The notes below the pieces were generated by a model. It ran no database searches and was not told the origin of the DNA. It worked only from the letters and a program-made list of their open reading frames with translations. Positions 34,417-43,174 of a DNA stretch of 64,000 nucleotides are shown in pieces. The stretch comes from Dryomyza anilis (taxonomy: Eukaryota; Arthropoda; Insecta; Diptera; Dryomyzidae): NCBI GenBank assembly GCA_951804985.1, contig OX638135.1, positions 8,268,358 through 8,332,357 on the forward strand, written 5' to 3'. Each line of letters opens with the position of its first letter. Position 1 is the first letter of the stretch. A program made the position numbers and the translations under genes.

Positions 34417-34745
34417 ACGCTGTCGAACGCCTTCGCAAAATCAATAAACACCATGTGCAGTCCAGTGTTGAACTCTGCACACTGCATCTATTGTGTCATA
34501 AAGCGGTTGTTTTAGGCGCTCTATGATCACTTTTGCAATAATCTTGGATACTGCTGGCAATACACATAAGCCTCGCCAATTATCACATTCTCGCAGACCC
34601 GTGGATATGATCATTGGATCACAAATTACATGACAAAGCTTGCAACACAATGTTCTTGGAATTCTCTTACACAGGAGACAATTAGGTTGGGCTCTGTAAG
34701 GCCCCATTCTCAAATCTTTAATAACGTATACTATTGTTTCACACT
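34417..34745 (-). pseudogene. RTE-like non-LTR ORF, N-terminal RT part
   Basis: CDNWRGLCVLPAVSKIIAKV (about 34550-34610) and, in a shifted frame, GLHMVFIDFAKAFDS (about 34420-34465), the first catalytic Asp region. The finger region between them is shortened. It is the other half of the remnant at 32657-33456. Confidence 0.65.
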
Positions 34746-34752
34746 ACAATAA

Positions 34753-35293
34753 AATGACGCTCGATAAATTATTGACGAAATGTTGGGAAATGAAGTAATT
34801 CCAAAGAATACCCTTATGTTTGAGAAAAATATCGTTTGTGAATTAAATTTCAAAAATACAACACGCCGTGACCCAACAGGATGTTATATTGTGACTCTAC
34901 CATTCAATCCATTAAACCAAAGTCTGCGGATGACCAAATTGAGGACTATGAGTTGCAAACCGTTACTTTCGGTGTCAATTGTGCACCATATTTAGCAATT
35001 AGAACCCTACAGCAACTGGAAGATGATGCGAACTCGTCCCACCCTCTTGCATCATACATACTACGCAATAATATGTACGTTGACGACGTTTCGGCTGACG
35101 TGCATGAATTGCCGAAAGCTATTCAGGCCCGAGATGAGCTCGTAGTCGCGTTGGAATCTGCTGGTTTGTCTCTTCGGAAGTGGACTCCCAATACGCAGCA
35201 GATTCTGCAAGATTTGCCAAAAGAACATCAGTTAGACATTGATCTATTCAATTTGTCCGAAGATAGTAGAGCAAGAACGCTCGGCATTCGTTG
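34753..35293 (+). pseudogene. BEL/Pao RT fragment
   Basis: LDKLLTKCWEM (34760), NTTRRDPTGCYIVTLPFN (about 34850-34910), then a deletion and frameshift into YELQTVTFGVNCAPYLA, NNMYVDDVSADVHE (catalytic YVDD), SAGLSLRKWT and ARTLGIR. This is the characteristic RT region of BEL/Pao LTR retrotransposons. The first part and the RT palm lie in different frames. The integrase of what is probably the same element is at 36285-37029. Confidence 0.85.
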
Positions 35294-36284
35294 AAATGCT
35301 ATAAAAGATTGGGTTCCAAAACGCAAAATACTAATCTTTTAAAGTTTTTACGCTACGGGAGCGCCACAAAATACACTCGCATACAATCCATTTGACACAA
35401 AATCCACCTTTTCACAAAATTCTGAATTTTTAAAATCCACCTGTACAAAATCTACTCGAACAAAGTCAAATTTTATTTGGTACAAAATCCACCTTTTGAG
35501 ACAAAATCCACCCTTTATTTAATCCAACGTAAGGGCAACTATGAACTTGAAACTCTAAGCGAATTTGATATTCCAGAAGGATTGAATATCATCGTTGGTG
35601 AACTATTGGTTCTTTCTGACGAAACTTCAATGTGATGAGAAATATTTATTATTCTAAAAACAATATATGTATTTACGATTTTGTAAGAGTCCTCATATTG
35701 CATGGTACATTTTCTTTGCATTTGTGGATACGCAGAGGGACAAAATTCCCTCAAGTTTTTGCTTTATGAGTAAGAAGGACGCATAGTTGTACTGTGATTT
35801 TTTCAATGAATTATATGAATTATATTATGAATCCAGTTAGAATTATAACTGAATTTGAAAAACAAGTATTAAGACCGATGAATATTGTCCATCTTTGGAG
35901 AAGAGTGTAAATAGAACAATTTCTAACTAAATTGTTACCAATCGTTCTATTTCGGCTAATTTTAATCCAAATGATAATGTTAAAAACATTATCTCTTTCC
36001 GTCCAGAGGAAATGACCCTAATAATAGTTTGGACAGATATTCAAAAATAAAGTTCTTGGTTTCAAAAAATGAATTTATATATTGGATATTTGTATTGGCA
36101 ATGAATTCAAATATAATTTAGTAAATTATGTTTAATTTTATTATCGTCAAGGCCCAATATGGTTGGGATTTGACTAAATTTATATACTATCGAATAAAAA
36201 TACTTTTTCTTATAAATATTATTATAATTAGTTTTTTGGTGGTTATAGAACTTAAGTTACTGAATCCACCTGTACAAAATCCAT
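35294..36284. other. Spacer within the BEL/Pao fossil, with ACAAAATCCACC repeats
   Basis: 35375-35520 holds several irregular ACAAAATCCACC units. TCCACCTGTACAAAATC appears at about 35441 and again at about 36267, flanking roughly 825 bp of AT-rich non-coding sequence. This could be an insertion into the BEL pol gene. No coding motif was seen. Confidence 0.4.
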
Positions 36285-37029
36285 ATAGGTGGATATTTAG
36301 CCGCATTTTCTCGATTTTTTTCGACGAGCGGCACCCTGTCGTTCTTTACTCCGACAACGGAACAAAATTCGCTGGAGCATTTCCAATGTCAAAAAAATAT
36401 CGACACGAATTTTTAAAAAATGTGCATACCCAAGTACTCTCAACCCATAACCATCATGATTGAAATTTACATTTTATACCACCTGGGGCTCCACATATGG
36501 GTGGGTTCCGGGAAGCTGGTGTAAAAAGTTTTAAGACCCATTTCAAAAAGATTGCTTCCAATCAAAGATTTACCTTTGAAGAGTTCGCAACCCTATTGAC
36601 TAATATTGATGATTGCTTGAATTTTCGACCCTAAGCCCTTCGAGTGAAAACCTGTAAGGTTCCTCTCCTTTGACCCCTATACACTTTTTAATTGGTACCC
36701 CATTTTTGACCCCAGCAGATCTAAGTGACTCTAGTCTGAGCACTATTAATAGATGGCAGAAATTCAATATATTGCATCATCATTTCTGCAGGCGTTGGAA
36801 AGTTGAGTATCTTAAGGAGCTGCATAAACACTCCAAATGGAAGTACCAACAAAAGAGAATCGATATTGACGATCATGAAGTCTTTCGCCACGAAAATCTG
36901 CCCCCACACGAATAGATACTATGATGAGTCGTGAAGGCTCCGACGCAAGAACTCGTGTGGCAGATATATTTACTTCTAAGGGAGTAACTACTAGACCGAT
37001 TACGAAATTATTAGTTCTGCCCCCAAACT
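36285..37029 (+). pseudogene. BEL/Pao integrase C-terminal part
   Basis: LAAFSRFFSTSGT, then after a frameshift VVLYSDNGTKFAGAF (catalytic Asp of the DDE integrase core), FIPPGAPHMGGFREAGVKS (containing the catalytic Glu region), LLTNIDDCLNFRP, LIGTPFLTP, NRWQKFNILHHHFCRRWKVE and finally VADIFTSKGVTTRPITKLLV ending at 37029. This order is typical of BEL/Pao integrases. It carries at least three frameshifts and stops. Confidence 0.85.
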
Positions 37030-37292
37030 AAGACCCACTTACTCTGTGGGTTAGTAAATTTGACCCAATTGTTGTAAAAGTAGAATTGTATATTTTATGT
37101 GAAAAAATATATGTCATATTTATTCATTCCGAATTTGCCTTTATTAAAATAATAACTTCTATTTAAGTCATGTATTTTATTTCTTTTTTGCCCTGCGTTT
37201 AATACCATAGTTCAATAGGTTATGAGTGATCATCATATAACTCATGGTATCAAGCAGTATAAGGCTGCCGATATGACGACTGGCAGTTCAGG
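37030..37292. other. AT-rich spacer
   Basis: Possibly LTR or flank of the BEL/Pao element; no ends identified. Confidence 0.3.
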
Positions 37293-37710
37293 ATGAAAAC
37301 TCATCTGGACTCGCACAATTTGTTGGAAGCTCCAACCGGCGAACCTCCAAATGAAGGGCAAGCAAAAGAAGAGTTCCTGAAGTTTCAAGTAAAAGAAGAG
37401 TTGATGAAGTTGGATCGGAAGGCATAGGAGCGTATCGTGAGCTTCGTGCATTCGGACTGTCTCAGCTACCTAAGGAACAAGAATACAGCAAAAACTATGT
37501 GAGATAGCTTGGAGTCCGTATTTTTCAAAAAGTCTGTGGAGAATCAATTGCTGTTACGTAAGCAACTAGCTAAGCTGCGTATGAAAAATTGCGATTCAGT
37601 GTCGTCGCATTTGCAAAATCTTGTTCGACAACTTAAAACAAGTGCAAAAGGTTTGGACATCAGGCTAAGGCCTGCAGATCTCGAGAAGCGCGTAGTGTCG
37701 AGGCGATAAG
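37293..37710 (+). pseudogene. Copia-type gag fragment
   Basis: MKTHLDSHNLLEAPTGEPPN, VHSDCLSYLRNKNTAKTM-stop, DSLESVFFKKSVENQLLLRK, LAKLRMKNCDSVSSHLQ and LVRQLKTSAKGL. This is the gag (UBN2-type) domain of Ty1/copia retrotransposons. Two in-frame stops (after DRKA and after AKTM) and a disrupted end mark it as a fossil. No copia pol was seen in the window. Confidence 0.75.
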
Positions 37711-38174
37711 TCAAATACTCGCTGTAAGAGCTTCCGTGCATTTAAAATAATGTGTGTAAAAATGAGAACATTTACTGTATGAATAAGTTCATAAAACTTG
37801 TGTACGAGTTCTTACAGCCAATGTATACGTTCATAAAATTTCGAAAGCGCTACTTTCTATTTCCGGAATACAAAAAGCCATGCCGATATCGTTCTGTAAG
37901 ATTAAATACATTAAACTTATAATCAAAAAATATTAATATTATTTGTTTAAATTGATAAAGATTTCGCAGTTATCTTCATATCTGCTTAGGCATTCACAGT
38001 GATTGGTAGGACAATTTCAGTAAAATCAAATATTTTCTGACAGACCAAAATCACATTAAAGACAAATATATAAAGACAATGTTAATCAACATGGAGGATT
38101 CAGATGCCAAAAAAGTTAATTTTAGTAAATTAATTATGTTTATTTTTAAAGCTAATTGTTTCTTGTGCCTCAAA
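37711..38174. other. AT-rich sequence, nothing recognised
   Basis: No coding content; single copy in this window up to the start of the long direct repeat. Confidence 0.3.
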
Positions 38175-38810
38175 ATGCCTATATTTTTTAAAATTATAAT
38201 TTTTAAAATATTTGTATTTATATTTTTCAGATATTTCTGCTATTAAACTGCAGTTAAACTGCAGTTAAGCATCCATGGGTGCAACACAGAAAACGAATAA
38301 AAATGTTAATACCGGCAAATATAATGGGTGACCAGATCAATGATAGTTTTTCAAATTTCTATTTTTAGCAGCTGTCAAAGATACCAATAGCGACATCAAA
38401 CTGTCAAAATATTTAACACAATTCTCTAAGCTCATTTAAAAACATTTTAATATTAATTCACAATGTTTTTGCTGTCAAAATTTCGAATAAAAAATTTAAA
38501 CTTTATCTGAAATTTTTCGGAATATTTCTATAATCTGTTTATGAAATATTTGATTAAAATGAAAAATGATATACAATTTCATACTGATATAATGTAGTGT
38601 TGCTATGTGCAAAATCGGACAAAATTCTTAGCATCTGATGTTCGAATTATAAGGAAACATGATGTGGGAAATTGAACTGCGTAATCTCCTGTTGTATATT
38701 TCAGTCGACAGGCTTAAATGGGTTAAACAAAATGTATTACAAATCCGTCGTCAACGAATGCTTCTGAGCGCCTGAACTGAAATTTTTGAAAATTTGACAT
38801 GAAAAAAAAA

Positions 38811-39556
38811 CAGTTGGGAAGGTTAGATCACATGGGAAATTTTAAATTTTGTGTTATTATGATAGTTAGGATTATCAAAATTATAGTCGGTCTAAGCCAA
38901 CTATAAATACCATACACATATGTGTGGTTACCATTCAAAGTGGTATATAGGTCACCAGGGTATACGAATCCTGAAAATAACTACAAACTTTCCATCCCTG
39001 AAGAATTTGCTTTCATTTGATACCCATATTTACAAATGGGTAGGTGTACCGAATTTCAATTTTTTTTTTGGGAACCACAAGTCGTTTCGTGGGAAAACAT
39101 TATTTCCATGTATTTGAGCATAAGTCAATATATATTTGACTAAAAAGGGTTACCTAAGCACGTATGCAGTAAAATTGATTTGTAGATTTAAATTTTATAT
39201 GAGGTATTTGAACATAAGTGGTCGGTTCTCAGGTCACAATAGACCGATCATGCCAATTTTCTTATTCAGACAGCTTAGATATATAAGTAATCTAAATCTA
39301 GTTTCATTGCTCTAGCTCTTCAATTTGTAAATATGGGTATCAAATGAATGGAAATTCTTCAGCGATTAAAAGTTTGTATTTATTTTCAGGATACCCTGGT
39401 GACTTATATACCACTTTGAATGGTAACCACACATATGTGTAGGGTATGTGGCTTAGACCGACTATAATTATAATAATCCTAACTATCATAATAACGCATA
39501 CGATAAAATGGCCCTACTTTAAAATTTCCCATGTTATCTAACCTTCCCAACTGGTT
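38811..39556. mobile_element. mini-me A element with inverted second 5' half (A7)
   Basis: 38811-39335 is the normal 5' two thirds of subfamily A. From 39336 the sequence reverses and runs back through the 5' end to CCCAACTG (39556), so both ends are 5' ends. The inverted arms span about 220 bp. No 3' end (GTCY run, core) is present. Confidence 0.65.
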
Positions 39557-39905
39557 TATTTTTATTTTTAAAAATATCCAAATGAAAATATTTGGAAGCA
39601 GTCGGAAAATTACAAAAGCTGTTTTGAAAACAGACATATATTCTTATATAGCATAAAATTGTCAGATAAATATAATTGAGTAGAAAATAATAAAAAAATA
39701 GTAGAAATATTTGGAATAAAATGGAAATTTACGTTGAAATAGCATTATGGGAAATTTTTCTAAGAAAATGTTCCAAACACTACATTAGTTTAATCAGCAA
39801 TTTAGTTGAACTCACACACACCCTTATTTTCTTAAAAAAAATATTTACATATGTTATTAAAAGTTAGGTAGGTGATGCCTGCGGCGCTTCTATTATTAAT
39901 ACAAA
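39557..39905. other. AT-rich spacer
   Basis: No feature recognised; duplicated at 47547-47895. Confidence 0.3.
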
Positions 39906-40674
39906 AATAGGTCACATGGCTAAGTTCGGTCATATGGGACGGACTTTTTTAGTCGATCGGGCCCGACTATGGAATACCATACACTTTGGTGGGGATATTA
40001 ATATGGGACATTTAATTGTATACCTACCTTTTAAAGTTTGTAGTTATGTTGAACATTCTTACAGTCATAATATTATTTATATATCAGAAATTTTCGACGT
40101 ATACCCCAATAATTTAAAAAATAGATAAAAAAAAAATAATCAAAAAATGTTAAAAATAAATGTGGGCGGATAACGCCTACTTTTAAAACATATGTGGAAA
40201 TTTAAGGCTAATATTTCATAAATTTGTTTTCATAATTTGCGAATAAAATGTACACTATTGAAAAGCGAATATTTCTAGAAACACATATTTTTAGGTGAAT
40301 TCTAACAATACATTTTAAATTTTATAAGTATATCTTGAATACTTTTCGAGTTATTGGTTCCTAAAGTGTTATATATAAGTGACTTGTATGGGAGGTGGGC
40401 GTGTCCGTTGACCGATTTAGCTCATTTCCATTGACAGAACTAATTTTTGGTTAAAAAGTATTGAAATGAAATTTCATCGCGTTCTAAGTAGTATTTCTCA
40501 AGTTATCGTGTATAAGGACAGCAAGACAGACGGACGGACATAGCTAAACGGAATCGGGTGGTGATGATTATCAAGAATATATATACACTTCCATACCGTC
40601 CATGCCTCCTAAGAGGCGTTACAATATCTGCACAAAGTTATTATACCCTGTACCTCACAGGTGTAGGGTATAAA
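39906..40674 (+). mobile_element. mini-me-like subfamily B, copy B3
   Basis: GGTCACATGGC near the start, palindrome AGTCGATCGGGCCCGACT (39951-39968), GGGAGGTGGGCGTGTCCG, GTCY-type run, core with TATATATAC, and end CACAGGTGTAGGGTATA. Confidence 0.65.
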
Positions 40675-40810
40675 TAATTCAAAAAATAATGAAAAAAAAA
40701 AAAATGTTGTCCAAGGTTATCCTGGACATGTCCAGGAGCACCTCATCTTTCAATGGACATGTCGAAACCATTCCTTACATATCATTTAACAGCAATCGGA
40801 TGTGTCCATT

Positions 40811-40950
40811 CTCTCATTTGGCCTCATATTTTTCTAATCATTTTATCATCATTTGTCTCATCATTTTTCTCATCAATTTTCTCATCATTTTTCTCATCAT
40901 TTTTCTCATCATTTTTCTCATCATTTTTTTCATCTTTTCTCATCATTTAT
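40811..40950 (+). repeat. CTCATCATTTTT minisatellite
   Basis: Roughly ten 12-bp units. It explains the LIIFLIIF-like open frames here, which are not genes. Second copy at 48801-48940. Confidence 0.8.
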
Positions 40951-41039
40951 TTTCATCTTCAAATGATGAGAATTCGCTATGTTCTACTTTTTCTCATCAT
41001 TCAATGATGAGAAAAATTGAAGATATAAATTATTTTCAT

Positions 41040-41253
41040 CATCAGTGCTGAGTACTTTTGAGATGAGAATTAATTAAAATTAAAATAAAAATATGACTCA
41101 TGATGGATATTTTTTTCATCAATTTATATCCGTCATTTTGTGAGGGATATAAATTGATAAATATCTTTGAGAGATATTTTACGAACTCTGGTAAAAAGGT
41201 ATTTTTTATGAGTATTAAAATCCATTAAAGAAAGAAACTTTGTTTCACACTAA
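41040..41253. other. AT-rich spacer
   Basis: Nothing recognised apart from short ATCAATTTATATC/GATATAAATTGAT inverted pieces at 41117 and 41146. Confidence 0.3.
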
Positions 41254-41840
41254 GGGCCGGTTTTACAGTGGTAGTTTAACTAGATTTGTGGGTTAAACGT
41301 TGTTTAATCTCATAATTCAGTTTTACAGTGACTATAAATCGTCGTTTAAAATTAGTTTAAACGTCTTACGTTGACCGTTTAAACTACGTTTAAAATCTTA
41401 ATGTTTTTGACAGATACTATCCACTCTTTTTAAACTGTCCGTCCACGCTCTCTGTTTTTTGTTCCCGCGTTGTCTGTCGGCATGCTTGTGTTCTGTTTGT
41501 TTTCTTGTATTTCAGCATTGTATAAATAAAACTTCTATCCTCACATGTATTGAAGTTGCTCGATCTTTTGTATATTTCATTTAGTTTATTAATCTAAAAT
41601 CTATTTTCAATGTGTAGATTAACAAAATGTTTGCATAAAATTATCAGCTGTTCTAAATGAGAGAAATAATCGATAATTTGTTGACATTTGCCAGTGATGC
41701 CATATTTATCCGACTTGACTTAGTTCATTTTAAACTTTCACTGTAAAATAGCTATCAAAGTTAAACGTCGTTTAAATTATTGAGACGTTTAATTAAACAA
41801 AGGTTAAACTAGGTTTAAACTAGCACTGTAAAACCGGCTC
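41254..41840. mobile_element. MITE, probably PIF/Harbinger-type
   Basis: 587 bp bounded by inverted ends GGGCCGGTTTTACAGTG and CACTGTAAAACCGGCTC, with TAA on both sides (41251-41253 and 41841-41843) as a likely 3-bp target-site duplication. The inner sequence is full of GTTTAAAC-like motifs. No transposase, so non-autonomous. The superfamily is inferred from the TAA duplication and G-rich tips. Confidence 0.7.
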
Positions 41841-41843
41841 TAA

Positions 41844-42340
41844 GTAGACAAAAGGACTGAATATTTTCAAACATGATATCATTGTAACATGAGAAGATTC
41901 AAAATGTCCCTTTTTTATTAAATCAAAATGTTTTTACTGAAAATGCATAAAAAGATCAACATTTTTAGGTTTCTGGTATTTTGTAAATAAAATATTCCCA
42001 TTTTTAGCCATTTTTTGAGAAATTTTAGCCATATTTGGCGGTTGGGTGATGGCAACACTGGTATACAGGGTATTTTTGTGAGTTTAAATCAGCGAAGAGC
42101 ATTTGCATAGACGCGTGCATTTGAGCTTTTTTGTGTTGTATACGTATACATAGCAGTGTGACCAGATAGATTTCAAAAAAGGCGCCAAAATCCCAAAATT
42201 GTGTAGCCCAAAATCGCCCAATAACCAAATCGACTAATAAATAAATGAATACATAGAATTATAGATCCCTTTTGATATAGATATAATATGTACTTTTGTT
42301 GAATTCTGAAAACTATATAATTGATTTATATGTACTTGTT
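41844..42340. other. AT-rich spacer
   Basis: No coding signal; the 67-codon minus ORF has no motif. Confidence 0.3.
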
Positions 42341-42599
42341 ATACGCTACACCTATGAGGTACAGGGTATATTAACTTTGTGCATATATTGTAACGCCCCT
42401 TAGGAGGCGTGTCCGGTATGGAAAAGTATATATATTCTTGATCAGCATCACTACCCGAGTCCGTTTATCCATGTTCGTCTGTCTGTCCGTCTTGCTGTCC
42501 GAATACAGAATAACTTGAGAAATACTGATAAGAACGCGATAAAATTTCGTATTATTATATTTTAGCTAAAAGTAGGAACTGAGTTTGAAAATGAGCCAA
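42341..42599 (-). mobile_element. mini-me-like subfamily B, copy B4, interrupted
   Basis: Inverted B element: CTACACCTATGAGGTACAGG end, core, and GTCY run GTCTGTCTGTCCGTCTTG. It stops at ATGAGCCAA where the non-LTR element begins. The uninterrupted version is at 50331-50706. Confidence 0.7.
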
Positions 42600-43174
42600 G
42601 TAACGTCTGCACAACGATGGGGGACGGATGTGTCGTGTCGTCCTCTTATCTTTTTTTCTAATTCGTTAAATTTTTGTCCGTCGAGTTTGTCTTAATATTT
42701 GTCGAGTGCCGTGCAAAATTTTGCTTAAGTGTCGTCCACCGTAACAACCTAATAACAATAAAAACGATTTAAATAAATAAAATAATAACACTCAATAAAC
42801 AATAACATACAAAAACCAAAGACTATAAAAATACAGAACCAAAAATTATAAACAACAACACAAAACAACAACACAAAACCGGTTTCGCTGCACCACCAGC
42901 ACTGCCTGCTGCCGCCGTCGCTGCTTACAATTGCCAACGCAACGGGCTTTTCTATGCCCTCTGTTGCAATTGCTCATTTGTTTATCGTTTTCAGTCCCTT
43001 CCCCATCCTACTCCTCGCTATCTGCGTGCGCGGTTGAGACTGCAAGAGTGCGTAACGAAGACAGTGGTCAAGGCATAACACTGACCACTGTTTAGCTTAC
43101 GCTCTCACTTGATTGTCTCCACTGCCGCCCGCTAATAGTATGTTTGTTTGTTTTAAATTTGCCCAGTAGCGAAA
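42600..43174 (+). promoter_or_regulatory. Leader (5' UTR) of the non-LTR element
   Basis: 575 bp with CAACAACACAAAACAACAAC-type repeats (42780-42880) and pyrimidine-rich parts. Elements of this kind usually carry an internal RNA polymerase II promoter at their 5' end; no specific motif is claimed here. Confidence 0.45.

Larger units (their letters stand above)
38175..42599. repeat. Long direct repeat, left copy (about 4.43 kb)
   Basis: Matches 46164-50589 at an offset of 7989-7990. By eye I see two substitutions (39392 T/A; 41828 G/A) and one base in an A run (about 38810). It ends at ATGAGCCAA exactly where the retrotransposon 5' end begins. It contains a foldback mini-me, a subfamily B element, a CTCATCATTTTT tract, a MITE and an inverted B element. 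Confidence 0.9.

Noticed and set aside
40811..40950. CRISPR-like regular repeats
   Set aside because: Units are contiguous without spacers, and the context is eukaryotic.
40689..41051. 120- and 84-codon ORFs (LIIFLIIF, SSFFSSFF runs), also at 48679-49041
   Set aside because: They are translations of the CTCATCATTTTT minisatellite, not genes.
42842..43079. Cys-rich leader frame as ORF1 of the jockey/CR1-like element
   Set aside because: No ATG in the frame and no clear zinc-knuckle spacing.
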